From the NCBI GenBank assembly GCA_013177855.1, contig JABLYA010000001.1:481231-545230 (forward strand): a stretch of 64,000 bases of DNA, in the 5' to 3' direction. Position numbers and translations under genes: made by a program. This document shows positions 8,688 to 17,882 of the stretch, piece by piece (within the stretch, counting starts at the first letter, position 1; every line of letters begins with the position of its first letter). Origin of the DNA: Ignavibacteria bacterium. GTDB taxonomy: Bacteria; Bacteroidota; Ignavibacteria; Ch128b. The notes beneath the pieces are model-generated. The model saw only the letters and a program-made list of their open reading frames with translations, had not been told where the DNA came from and made no database searches.

Positions 8688-10868
8688 TTAATTAGAAACC
8701 TCAAAACGCTCGACTGTTTCAATGCCTGTAATTTTTCTCAATCTTTCAATTATTCGATTTAAATGTTCAAGGTTTTTTACACTTACGCTAATTGTTCCAT
8801 AGAAAATGTTTCGATGAGATTGAATATTCACACTTTTAATATTGGTGTTTTGCGTATTTACAATTGTTTGAGAAATTTCACTTAACATTCCTGGTCTATC
8901 TTCACCAATAATTTTAATGGCGGCAATGAAATAATTTCCATCCGTATTTGGCCAATTAACTTCAATAATTCGACCTTCATGAAATTTCATTAGTCGATCA
9001 AGGTTCTTACAATTTTTTCGATGAATTTTAATTCCTTCACCTCTAGTAATAAAACCAAGAATTTCATCACCAGGAATTGGATTACAACACTTCGCAAAAT
9101 TATGGAGAATATCTAACTTATCACCTGCAATTAAAACACCTCCAACCTGTGCTCGAGTCGAATCAGCAAATTTCTCGAAATCTAATTTTTTTGCTTCTTC
9201 TTCTAATGTAATCTTTTCCGTTTCCGTTTTATGAACCAGAATTTGTTCAACATCAACCGAGCCTGCAGCCACTGCCTTGAAGAACTCATTTAGATTATCA
9301 AACTTATGCTTATGAACAAGTTTTAGCAGATCATCATTGTTAATGTGGATTTTTAATTTTTTTAGAACTTTTGCAAAAAGATTTTTTCCTTCTTCAACCT
9401 GTTTATTTTCCTGCTGACGAATCCATTTTCTGATTTCCTGTTTTGCTTTTGATGTAACAACAAATTTTTCCCAGCTTCTATTCGGAGTTTGATTTTTCGA
9501 AGTTATAATCTCAACTTGATCACCGCTATTTAACTTTGTATCAAGAGGTACAATCTTTCCGTTAACCTTTGCACCAATACAATGAAAACCAACTTTGGTA
9601 TGAATTTGAAAAGCAAAATCGACTGGTGTTGCTCCTTTAGGCAGAACTTTTAAATCACCCTTTGGTGTGAAAACAAAAATTTCATCTTGATAAAGATTTA
9701 ACTTAAAGCTTTCAATAATATCTCTATTTGCTTCTTCACGACTTGATACATTTTCGAAAATATCTCTTATCCAATCAACCCACTCTTCTATTTCTTTATC
9801 AGTTGGCTTATATGAATTTTTATATTTCCAGTGAGCTGCAACACCTTTTTCAGCAATTTCATGCATTCGCCTTGTTCGTATTTGGATTTCAACCATTTTT
9901 CCGTCTGGACCTACAACAGTTGTATGAAGCGATTGGTAATTATTCGATTTTGGTAATGCTATGTAATCATGAAGTCGATCGGGAACAGGACGATAAATTT
10001 GAGTTATAATACCAAGAACATTATAACATTCATAAATATTTTCAGTATCCAGAATTATTCGAATTGCAAATAAATCATAAATTTCCTCAAAGCTTTTCCC
10101 GCGATTAATCATCTTACGATAGATTGAATAAAAATGCTTTGGTCTTCCTTCTATTTCATACTTTAATCCCTCTTCGTCTAACTTTTGTTTTATCGGTGCA
10201 ATTGTCTTTTTGATATAAGCTTCTCTTTCCCGTCGAGTAGCTTTTAATTTCTTTCTGATATCTTCATAAGCTTCAGGATCAAGATATTTGAAAGATAAAT
10301 CTTCAAGTTCCCATCTGATTTGTGCAAGTCCAAACCTGTGAGCAAATGGGACATAAATTTGCATTGTCTCTTTTGCTATTCGAATCTGTTTTTCACGCGA
10401 AAGAAACTCGAGTGTTCTCATATTATGCAGACGGTCAGCGAACTTTACAAGAATCACTCTAATATCTTTAACCATTGAAAGAAGAAGTTTTCTGTAATTT
10501 TCTGCTTGACTTGCATCGTGATCTCGAATAACGCCGCCAATTTTTGTCACACCATCAACAATCTCAGCAACTGTTGGATTGAAATGTTGAACTAATGTCT
10601 CGTAAGTGATTTCTGTATCTTCCAATACATCATGAAGTAATGCGGATGCAATTGAGATATCATCTAAAGGGATTTCTTTTGCGATAATCATCGCAACTTC
10701 GTAAGGATGATCAAAGTAAGGTTCACCCGAGGCACGTAGATCATTTTTATGCGCTTCTAGTGCAAACTCGAAAGCATTTCGAATTAATTTCTCATCGAAG
10801 GTACCGAGATTTTTTTTGCAAACCTCGATGAGATTGTTATACATTTTTTGGTATTTATTGCTAAACAT
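8688..10868 (-). CDS. bifunctional (p)ppGpp synthetase/hydrolase, RelA/SpoT family
   Basis: A 726-residue stringent-response enzyme with the full long-RSH layout. The HD hydrolase domain is at about 25-190 (HPYEVAMI, LLHDVLEDTE: intact His-Asp), the synthetase domain at about 230-350 (RPKHFYSIYRKM, IYDLFAIRIIL, DYIALPKSNNYQSLHT), TGS at about 390-455 (IFVFTPKGDLKVLPKGATPVDFA), and a zinc-finger-like segment (FAKCCNPIPGD) before the C-terminal ACT domain (RPGMLSEISQTIV). Both HD and synthetase motifs are intact, so both activities are expected. This is probably the sole long RSH of the genome (inference). Confidence 0.96.
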   Translation of the reverse strand: MFSNKYQKMYNNLIEVCKKNLGTFDEKLIRNAFEFALEAHKNDLRASGEPYFDHPYEVAMIIAKEIPLDDISIASALLHDVLEDTEITYETLVQHFNPTVAEIVDGVTKIGGVIRDHDASQAENYRKLLLSMVKDIRVILVKFADRLHNMRTLEFLSREKQIRIAKETMQIYVPFAHRFGLAQIRWELEDLSFKYLDPEAYEDIRKKLKATRREREAYIKKTIAPIKQKLDEEGLKYEIEGRPKHFYSIYRKMINRGKSFEEIYDLFAIRIILDTENIYECYNVLGIITQIYRPVPDRLHDYIALPKSNNYQSLHTTVVGPDGKMVEIQIRTRRMHEIAEKGVAAHWKYKNSYKPTDKEIEEWVDWIRDIFENVSSREEANRDIIESFKLNLYQDEIFVFTPKGDLKVLPKGATPVDFAFQIHTKVGFHCIGAKVNGKIVPLDTKLNSGDQVEIITSKNQTPNRSWEKFVVTSKAKQEIRKWIRQQENKQVEEGKNLFAKVLKKLKIHINNDDLLKLVHKHKFDNLNEFFKAVAAGSVDVEQILVHKTETEKITLEEEAKKLDFEKFADSTRAQVGGVLIAGDKLDILHNFAKCCNPIPGDEILGFITRGEGIKIHRKNCKNLDRLMKFHEGRIIEVNWPNTDGNYFIAAIKIIGEDRPGMLSEISQTIVNTQNTNIKSVNIQSHRNIFYGTISVSVKNLEHLNRIIERLRKITGIETVERFEVSN

Positions 10869-11012
10869 AAAAATCCAGATTTCAACTATAATTTAATAAC
10901 ATATTATTTAGAATCAACATCAATTACGAAGCAAATAAGATCAAGTTCCTGAGGTAGGATTGATATTGGCGGGATAAGATTAAGTTTTAAAGCTTAATGA
11001 TTATCAATTAGA

Positions 11013-11645
11013 TTAAAAAGTACCAAATGTTCGATCACCTGCATCACCCAGACCGGGAAGAATATATCCTCTATCGTTCAGAGTTCTATCGAGCGAAACC
11101 GCAAAGATTTTTACATCCTTGTGTTCTGTTGAAACTTTATTAACTCCCTCGGGAGCGGCTACGAGGCAGACAAGTGTAATATCCTTTGCACCTCTTTCTT
11201 TCAAAAAGCTAATTGCAGCTGAGGCACTCCCTCCAGTTGCAAGCATTGGATCAATAACTAAAACCTTAGCTCTTTTAATGTTTTTTGGGAGTTTCAAGTA
11301 ATAATCAACTGGTTTTAGTGTTTCTTCATCTCTATACAAACCAATATGCCCCACACTTGCGTCCGGGATCATCTCAAGAAATGGATCAACAAGGGTTAAA
11401 CCTGCTCTTAAAATTGGAACAATTACAACTTCATGATTTAATTTATAACCCACCGTTTTTTCGAGAGGTGTTTGAACTTTAATTTCCTTCAATTCAAAAT
11501 TTTTTGTGACTGCTGTCACAAGAACTGATGAAATTCTTTTAATTGCGTTTCTAAACTCGAGCGGTGTTGTATTTTTATCACGGAGAATTGTCAAATCTCT
11601 TTTTGCAAGTGGATGATCAACAATGGTTAAATTTTTTAGTTTCAT
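11013..11645 (-). CDS. upp: uracil phosphoribosyltransferase
   Basis: Converts uracil and PRPP to UMP in pyrimidine salvage. The 210-residue length is typical. The PRPP loop is VLVIDPMLATGGSA. The uracil-binding C-terminus GYILPGLGDAGDRTFGT is characteristic of Upp and excludes other phosphoribosyltransferases. EKTVGYKL and VPILRAGL are also family signatures. It begins 1 bp after the flavoenzyme gene, suggesting der, the flavoenzyme and upp are transcribed together. Confidence 0.97.
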   Translation of the reverse strand: MKLKNLTIVDHPLAKRDLTILRDKNTTPLEFRNAIKRISSVLVTAVTKNFELKEIKVQTPLEKTVGYKLNHEVVIVPILRAGLTLVDPFLEMIPDASVGHIGLYRDEETLKPVDYYLKLPKNIKRAKVLVIDPMLATGGSASAAISFLKERGAKDITLVCLVAAPEGVNKVSTEHKDVKIFAVSLDRTLNDRGYILPGLGDAGDRTFGTF

Positions 11646-11646
11646 T

Positions 11647-13005
11647 TTATTCCTCTGATTTTTTTGCTAAGATTGATAAAGTTTCAATCAATGGAGTAAG
11701 AGTAGGAGTGTAAATAAAATTAGTATCGTAAAATTTTGTAATGGGTATATTATTTTTTATCGCAAATGAGATAAGATTAGCTTTTCCAATAATATCTTCA
11801 CCACCAATTAAATTAGCGCTGATTATCTTTTTGGTATCTTTTTGAAATTTTATTTTAATGAGATGCTTTGTTCCACCTGGCATTATCTTAATCTTTGAAT
11901 TTCCGATATGTGAAACTTCACTCCATTTGAAATTTTCATTTTCGATTTCATCAATTGTCAATCCGACGAGTGCAACATTTAAATCAAAAAATCGAAATCC
12001 AATATTTCTTACGACCAAATCAAAAGTTTCAAAACCTCCTGCAGCATTAGCACCAGCTATATGTCCCTGATTGTGAGCAATACTTGCAAGCGGTAGCCAT
12101 CTTGGTTTCTTTGTAATAAATTCTTTTACGCCGCAGCAATCACCGGCTGCATAAATATTATCATCAGATGTTTTTTGTTTTTCATCAACTTTGATTGAAC
12201 CACACGGAGAATTCAAAGACAGATTTGCTGCTTTTGCAAGTGAATTATTCGGTTCAAATCCTATGGTAATTAAAACAAAATCTACATCGATTTGCTGATT
12301 GTTTATTTTAACTTTAATTACTCTGTCATCTTTTTCAATGGGTTTAATGTCAGCAGCATCTGGAATAAAGGTGATCCCTTTTTCATTTATCTTTTCAAGA
12401 ATTAGTCTGCGTATTTCATAATCGAATCCAGGTAAGGGCAGATTAGATGTATCGGCAATAAAAATTGATTTTGAAATTTTTTTAATAAACTCAAGTGACT
12501 CAAGTCCAGTATAACCTGCGCCAATTACAAGCGAAGTATCAACTGAATTATTTTTCAGAAAAGTTTGAATAGCTTTTACATCATAAACCGTTTTAAGATA
12601 AAAAACATTTTTTAGACCTGCTCTGAATTGAGGATGAAATTTCTTCATCGAACCTGTGCATAAGATTAATTTGTCATAATCATCTTCAAACACTTTTTGA
12701 GTTTGCAAATCTCTCACATAAATTTTTTTCTTATGTTTATCAATTGATTCGACACGATGTCTGATTTTGACTTTCACACCTTTTTCTTTTTCAAAAGTTT
12801 CTGGAGAGAAGAAAATTATTTTATCTAAAGTTTCAACTTCCCCTGTGAGCACATAAGGAATTTCACAGGTTCCAATAGAAATATAATCCCCCGCTTCGTA
12901 AAGTATAACTTCATTATCTGGGTTGGTTCGTTTAGCTTTAGCCGCAGCAGCTGGACCTGCAGCACTACCACCAATTACAATTATTTTACGCTTAAAAAAA
13001 TTCAT
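11647..13005 (-). CDS. FAD-dependent pyridine nucleotide-disulfide oxidoreductase (CoA-disulfide reductase/NADH oxidase-like)
   Basis: A 452-residue flavoenzyme with an N-terminal FAD Rossmann motif (IGGSAAGPAAAAKAKR), a mid-protein NAD-binding motif (SLVIGAGYTGLESLEF) and the second FAD signature IYAAGDC. Cys47 in ISIGTCEIPYVL matches the single redox-active cysteine of CoA-disulfide reductases and NADH oxidases. There is no C-terminal rhodanese domain. It would reduce CoA disulfide, persulfide or oxygen with NAD(P)H; the choice cannot be made from sequence. The start overlaps der by 4 bp (ATGA). Confidence 0.88.
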   Translation of the reverse strand: MNFFKRKIIVIGGSAAGPAAAAKAKRTNPDNEVILYEAGDYISIGTCEIPYVLTGEVETLDKIIFFSPETFEKEKGVKVKIRHRVESIDKHKKKIYVRDLQTQKVFEDDYDKLILCTGSMKKFHPQFRAGLKNVFYLKTVYDVKAIQTFLKNNSVDTSLVIGAGYTGLESLEFIKKISKSIFIADTSNLPLPGFDYEIRRLILEKINEKGITFIPDAADIKPIEKDDRVIKVKINNQQIDVDFVLITIGFEPNNSLAKAANLSLNSPCGSIKVDEKQKTSDDNIYAAGDCCGVKEFITKKPRWLPLASIAHNQGHIAGANAAGGFETFDLVVRNIGFRFFDLNVALVGLTIDEIENENFKWSEVSHIGNSKIKIMPGGTKHLIKIKFQKDTKKIISANLIGGEDIIGKANLISFAIKNNIPITKFYDTNFIYTPTLTPLIETLSILAKKSEE

Positions 13006-14318
13006 TTTCTTTTAAACACTAAAGTTAGAGGAACGCCTTCAAACCCAAACTCTTCACGAATTTTATTTTCGATAAATCTTTTAGTGTGATCTTGAATATA
13101 TTTAGGCTCATTTGTGAAAAAAGCAAAAACAGGTGGTCCACTTTTCACTTGAGTACCATACTTGATTTTAATTTCTTTCCCTGTCGGTGTTGAAGGTAAT
13201 GAAATGTTTCTAAAGGTTCTTTCAAGAAAATCGTTCAGTTGACTTGTTGAGATTTTTTTACTCCACTCATCAAGAATCTTTAATGCCATTTCAATGACTT
13301 TGTAAATTCTTTGTCTTGTAAGTGCAGAAATAAAGACAATAGGAATATAGTTGAATTCACCTAAAATTTCCTTGAGAGCAACTTCAAATTTTCGGGCAGT
13401 CTTGTCATCCTTCTCAATCAAATCCCATTTATTAACTGCGATTATTATTCCTCTTTTTCTTTTAATTGCCTCGTTAATTATTCTCATATCTTGTTTTTCA
13501 ATTCCTTGAGTTGCATCAATCAATACAATCGCCACATTGCATCTATCAAGGGCTTTAAGAGTTCTTAAGACGCTAAAAAATTCAATGCTTTCAGCAATTT
13601 TACTTCTTCGTCGTAAACCAGCTGTGTCAATTAAAGTTATTTCTCTTCCATAGTATTTAATTTTAGTATCAATTGCATCTCTTGTCGTTCCCGGAATATC
13701 AGTTACGATATGTTTATCGTATCCTAAAATTGCATTGACGAAAGATGATTTGCCGACATTTGGTTTTCCGACTACCGCAAATCGCGGTGTTTCCTCTTTT
13801 TCTTCGAGGATTTCGAGGTTTTCTGGGAAATCTTTTGTTAGAATATCAAGGAAATCACCAATCTTTCTACCAAGTTGAGCAGATATGGTGTAAATTTTAT
13901 CAAAGCCTAGTTCATAAAAATCTGCTGATAAACTTTCTCTTTCTTCGTTATCAACTTTGTTTACTACAACATAGATTGGTTTATTGGATTTTCTCAGAAG
14001 ATTTGCAATCATTTTATCGACAGGAGTTACACCATCGATTGCATCTAAGAGGAAAATTATCGCATCGCTTTCTTGCAACGCAGCGTTGATTTGTTCGGCA
14101 ATTGCTTTTTGGAATACATTATCTGAATCGGGAACAAAGCCGCCAGTATCAATTAAATTAAAAACTTTTCCACACCATTCAACTTCGCCATAATTGCGAT
14201 CTCGTGTAACTCCAGATGTTGGGTCAACAATTGCTTCCCTTTTTCCTATCAGACGATTAAATAATGTTGACTTGCCAACATTAGGTCTTCCGACTATTAC
14301 AACTACTGGTATCTTCAT
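13002..14318 (-). CDS. der: ribosome-assembly GTPase Der (EngA)
   Basis: An essential tandem-GTPase factor for 50S subunit maturation. At 438 residues it has two complete G domains (GRPNVGKSTLFNRL near residue 10 and GKPNVGKSSFVNAI near 185), each with DTxG G3 motifs (LIDTGGFV and LIDTAGLRRR) and NKxD motifs (NKVD, NKWD). The C-terminal KH-like domain ends in GVPLTLVFKRK. Upstream lies a 640-bp non-coding stretch, so its promoter is probably there. Confidence 0.98.
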   Translation of the reverse strand: MKIPVVVIVGRPNVGKSTLFNRLIGKREAIVDPTSGVTRDRNYGEVEWCGKVFNLIDTGGFVPDSDNVFQKAIAEQINAALQESDAIIFLLDAIDGVTPVDKMIANLLRKSNKPIYVVVNKVDNEERESLSADFYELGFDKIYTISAQLGRKIGDFLDILTKDFPENLEILEEKEETPRFAVVGKPNVGKSSFVNAILGYDKHIVTDIPGTTRDAIDTKIKYYGREITLIDTAGLRRRSKIAESIEFFSVLRTLKALDRCNVAIVLIDATQGIEKQDMRIINEAIKRKRGIIIAVNKWDLIEKDDKTARKFEVALKEILGEFNYIPIVFISALTRQRIYKVIEMALKILDEWSKKISTSQLNDFLERTFRNISLPSTPTGKEIKIKYGTQVKSGPPVFAFFTNEPKYIQDHTKRFIENKIREEFGFEGVPLTLVFKRK

Positions 14319-14961
14319 AATTTTTTCAAATTTAGAAATTAAAATTATTTTTAAGAAATGTTTTGGAATTGGTTATGATATTCTTAGTCTATCTAAGGAA
14401 ATTTCACCCATAAATTATAACAGAAGCCTCCTGGCTTCTATTAAATCTTATTCTAAGATTGTCGAAAGGAATGTCATCCGTTCGGGATTTTACCTTTGGT
14501 GTGCTTTTGTCCTTTTCTATAATAATTTCATCCATTCTGGATTTAATTATTTAGGCGGCACATAATTCTTTCAATAAATAGGTCGTCGCTACGCGACTTT
14601 ATTTTTAGCTGTTCAACATTTTTCCTCTCAAAGAAGGTTCAGAGATGTATTTAAAGTGTTATTCGTCAATTGTAACTAAAGCCTCCTGACTTCTGTTAAT
14701 CTAATCCCGAACTTGTTTAAGGATGACAATATAACTTAATGATCCCCGCATCCTAAGGTACCAAATAATGCGTTTTTGAATTTATTTATGGATAGTATCA
14801 AAAGAATCAGAATATCTTTAGCGAATTAAAAGTAAATCATACTGAATTTGCAATATTAAATAAACCTAGCTTTGGCCTTGAAAAACAGAGATTCAAGATA
14901 CGAATAGAAAAAAATTTGGAATTCTTTTTAATGAATTTCAAAAATTTCGAAAGATCAAGAT
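14319..14961. repeat. non-coding stretch with decayed palindromic repeats
   Basis: 643 bp without a credible gene. It holds several short palindromes: AGAAGCC-TCCT-GGCTTCT at 14422-14439, GTCGC-TAC-GCGAC at 14585-14597, and a diverged second copy of the first type (AAAGCCTCCTGACTTCTG) near 14685. It also holds two related phrases, GTCATCCGTTCGGGAT and TCATCCATTCTGGAT. The reiteration of palindromes and related phrases suggests relics of a dispersed intergenic repeat family rather than regulation of the flanking genes. Confidence 0.55.
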
Positions 14962-15630
14962 TTACTTCTTCAACTTTGCATCAAAATTCTTGAGGTAAAG
15001 AGGTTCAAGGTAGGAATAATTTTCACAATAGTATTTTTCTGGATTTGATTTTACCAGCAATGCACCATAATAAGCATTATTTTTTAAAGATATCAATCTA
15101 ACTGTTTCACTAAATTCTTGAAATATATTTTTTATTTTTTCATCAAATATCAAATATTCAAAATGATGAACATAATTTTTGAGCTCATCAAAAGACATTA
15201 ATTCGAAAGAATCAAGTTGAGTAAATCCTTCTTTTTGAACCGCAAAAGCACCAAAATAAAATTCATTTTTTCGTGAAGGTATTAAAATGGCGCATTTACC
15301 ATCTATCTTTTCTTTTGAAACAGCTTGTTTTAAAAATTCTTCAAAATTAGTATAACCATATAATTTTAGATTGGCACCGAATACAATCCCTTTCGCAATT
15401 GAAAGTCCAACACGCAAACCTGTAAAAGAACCAGGACCAAGATTTACACAAACACCATCCAAATCTGAAAATTTTAATCTGGAACTTTCCATTAAATGCT
15501 TTATTTCAGGTGAAATTAGTTCAGCATGTCGTTTGTTTCCTTCGGATTCAAAATAAGATATCATTCTATCGTCTTCGACCAATGATAAACTTAATACATC
15601 AGATGCGGTACTTATTGATAATAGTTTCAT
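14962..15630 (-). CDS. tsaB: tRNA t6A37 synthesis protein TsaB
   Basis: A 222-residue ASKHA-fold partner of TsaD needed for N6-threonylcarbamoyladenosine in ANN-decoding tRNAs. The family signature is seen at LSISTASDVLSLSL (N-terminus), SDLDGVCVNLGPGSFTGLR and VGLSIAKGIVFG. It lacks the metal-binding histidines of TsaD, as expected. Its start overlaps the tsaE stop by 4 bp, so the two components of the same pathway are translationally coupled. Confidence 0.95.
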   Translation of the reverse strand: MKLLSISTASDVLSLSLVEDDRMISYFESEGNKRHAELISPEIKHLMESSRLKFSDLDGVCVNLGPGSFTGLRVGLSIAKGIVFGANLKLYGYTNFEEFLKQAVSKEKIDGKCAILIPSRKNEFYFGAFAVQKEGFTQLDSFELMSFDELKNYVHHFEYLIFDEKIKNIFQEFSETVRLISLKNNAYYGALLVKSNPEKYYCENYSYLEPLYLKNFDAKLKK

Positions 15631-16052
15631 AATTTTTTGATAGAAATTTTTCTTTGGTTTTCTATTTCACCAAGTTCAATTTTAACTTCAATTGTATCTT
15701 TTGGTAAAATTTCGGGGAACATATCTGCCCATTCTATCAGACAAATGCTTTCATCATTAAAATAATCTTCATAACCTATATCATACAGTTCCTCGATATT
15801 CTTTATTCTGTAAAAATCAAAATGATAAATTTTGTACTTGCCATTGTATTCGTTGATGATAGAAAAAGTCGGACTTAATGGATTTTGTTCAGCATTTAAA
15901 CCTGCGCAAATTCCTTTAACAAAAATTGTTTTCCCAGTTCCAAGATTTCCAATCAATGCAACGATATCGCCTGGTTTCAATTCAGAGGAAAAATCTTTTG
16001 CTATCTCAAATGTTTCTTCTGGAGAGTTAGACACTAGGAATTTTAAGTTCAA
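15627..16052 (-). CDS. tsaE: tRNA t6A37 synthesis ATPase TsaE
   Basis: A 141-residue P-loop ATPase that drives turnover of the TsaBDE complex. The Walker A is IGNLGTGKTIFVKGI; SPTFSIINEY and YHFDFYRIKNIEEL are TsaE signatures, and CLIEWAD is the conserved Walker B-like segment. The reading frame begins with TTG at 16050-16052; there is no ATG at a suitable position, and an AGG lies 11 bases upstream. It is followed by tsaB with a 4-bp overlap and preceded by porX. Confidence 0.94.
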   Translation of the reverse strand: MNLKFLVSNSPEETFEIAKDFSSELKPGDIVALIGNLGTGKTIFVKGICAGLNAEQNPLSPTFSIINEYNGKYKIYHFDFYRIKNIEELYDIGYEDYFNDESICLIEWADMFPEILPKDTIEVKIELGEIENQRKISIKKL

Positions 16053-16066
16053 TTTGGCTTAACCTT

Positions 16067-17626
16067 TTATTTTGGTTCAAGTGTTATTACTGGCAAGATC
16101 ATTTCTTCCATTGAGATTCCACCATGTTGAAAAGTATCTTTATAAAGATTTAAATATTTACTGTAATCAGTGGGGTAAACAAAGTAATAATCTTCTTTAG
16201 CGATGATATAACTAATAGTTAATCCTCTTCTGGGTAATTTGTATTCTTGTGGATTTCTAATATAAACTGCTTGTTTTTCCTCTGCCTTTAAATTTCGTCC
16301 AAATTTGTAACGGAGATTTGGAAGGGCTTCACGATCGCCTAAAACTTTTGCACCATGCATACACCTTACACTTCCGTGATCAGTAGTTATAACAATTCGA
16401 GTTTTTTTGCTTGTCGAAAGTGTTCTCAAAGCTCTAAGCAATGAGGAATGTGTAAACCAACTTTTTGTTAATGAAAGATAAGCTTGTTCATTTGGAGCGA
16501 TTTCTTTTAATATTGTTGAATCAGATCTGGAATGAGCAATCATATCTAAATAATTTACCACGACTGCAACCAGATTGTGATCTATGAGAGATAAAACATT
16601 TTGCTCAAAGTTTCTTCCATATTCAGGATCAATGAGTTTCAAATATTTTAATTCAGTCTTGAGATGAACTCTTTTTCTTTCGAGTAATTTTTCCAGCAAT
16701 TCTTTTTCAAAACGATTATGAGAAGTTTCATCGTCATTTCCATGTGTCCAGAGTTCTGGGTAATATCTTTCAATTTCTGATGGGAATAGTCCAGCAAAAA
16801 TGGCATTTCTTGAGTATGGAGTTGAAGTGGGAAGAATTGAGTAATAAGAAAACTTTTTAATGTTAAAATAAGGTCTCAGCATTTCTTCCATTACCAGCCA
16901 TTGATCATATCTCATACAATCAAGCACGAAGAAGAATACATTGTAACCATTTTTTAATAATGGAATAACTGATTCCTGCACGACATCAATTGATAATAAC
17001 GGACGGTCTTCTTCAGAATTAATCCAGTGTTTGTAGTTTCTTTCAATATATTTTGAAAATTCTCTGCGAGCTTCTTTCATCAATTCATCAAAAGTAGATT
17101 GTAAGTTGAGTTCCGGATGTTCTTGAAGTTCAAGACTCCAGTTAATAAGTTTTAGATAAATTTCAATCCAATCTTCAAAATCTGGTTGTTCAAGTAATCT
17201 TCTTGAGATATAATTGAAATCCTGGATGTAATCTTTGGAAACGAATTGTGCAGCAATTTCTTTTTTCTCTAAAAACTTTTTACAAACTAATAGAACTTGA
17301 TTTGGTTTTATTGGTTTTAAGAGATAATCACTGATTTTGCTTCCAATGGCTTCTTCCATCAAAGTTTCTTCTTCATTTTTTGTAATCATCACAACAGGTA
17401 TCGAAGGATTTATTTCTTTGATTCTGGATAAAGTCTCCAGTCCTCCCATTCCTGCCATCATTTCATCAAGTAAAATTAAGTCATATTGATTTTGAGAGAT
17501 CATTTCAAGAGCATCTTCACCGTTAGTAGCGGTATCCACTGCATAACCTTTCTCATTTAAGAATAAGATATGAGATCTTAAAAGTTCAATTTCGTCATCA
17601 ACCCAGAGAAGTTTTCCTTTGTTCAT
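16067..17626 (-). CDS. porX: PorX-type response regulator fused to a PglZ/alkaline-phosphatase-like domain
   Basis: A 519-residue protein with a receiver domain at 1-120 (acidic Asp10-Asp11, phosphoacceptor Asp54 in LILLDEMMAG, Lys107-type KPIKP). A helical linker is followed from about 205 by a PglZ domain of the alkaline phosphatase superfamily (FFVLDCMRYDQW, ITTDHGSVRCMHGAKV, HGGISMEEMILPVI). In Porphyromonas and Flavobacterium PorX controls type IX secretion and acts as an oligonucleotide phosphodiesterase. The same layout here points to a T9SS-bearing lineage. No PorY kinase is adjacent. Confidence 0.92.
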   Translation of the reverse strand: MNKGKLLWVDDEIELLRSHILFLNEKGYAVDTATNGEDALEMISQNQYDLILLDEMMAGMGGLETLSRIKEINPSIPVVMITKNEEETLMEEAIGSKISDYLLKPIKPNQVLLVCKKFLEKKEIAAQFVSKDYIQDFNYISRRLLEQPDFEDWIEIYLKLINWSLELQEHPELNLQSTFDELMKEARREFSKYIERNYKHWINSEEDRPLLSIDVVQESVIPLLKNGYNVFFFVLDCMRYDQWLVMEEMLRPYFNIKKFSYYSILPTSTPYSRNAIFAGLFPSEIERYYPELWTHGNDDETSHNRFEKELLEKLLERKRVHLKTELKYLKLIDPEYGRNFEQNVLSLIDHNLVAVVVNYLDMIAHSRSDSTILKEIAPNEQAYLSLTKSWFTHSSLLRALRTLSTSKKTRIVITTDHGSVRCMHGAKVLGDREALPNLRYKFGRNLKAEEKQAVYIRNPQEYKLPRRGLTISYIIAKEDYYFVYPTDYSKYLNLYKDTFQHGGISMEEMILPVITLEPK

Positions 17627-17651
17627 AAATTTCCCTTTATGCTAAAAAAAA

Positions 17652-17873
17652 TTAATTAAAAAACTTTCTGATAACCCACATAATTAACGAAAGTAAAATA
17701 CTCAGTAAAATCATTGAGGTAATTGGAAAGTAAAACTTAAAATTTGGTTTTTCAATAACAATATCACCTGGCAGCCTGAACAAGGGAAGTTTGCTTAAAT
17801 AAGGAAATAAAAAACCAATAAGTAAAAATCCAATGCCGATTATTATAAAAACCTTCTGCAAGTTCATCTTCAC
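17652..17873 (-). CDS. DUF2905 small membrane protein
   Basis: 73 residues with two transmembrane helices (about 7-24 and 49-66) and between them the family signature LPLFRLPGDIVIEKPNFKFYFPI, which is diagnostic of DUF2905. The function is unknown. It lies in the gap between the phosphorylase gene and porX, 9 bp from the former. An AGGCGGAGGTGAAG ribosome-binding region precedes the ATG. Confidence 0.88.
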   Translation of the reverse strand: MKMNLQKVFIIIGIGFLLIGFLFPYLSKLPLFRLPGDIVIEKPNFKFYFPITSMILLSILLSLIMWVIRKFFN

Positions 17874-17882
17874 CTCCGCCTA

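Noticed and set aside
14194-14565. A 123-codon plus-strand frame beginning inside der
   Set aside because: It starts antisense to der and runs into the palindromic non-coding stretch; the composition is not protein-like.
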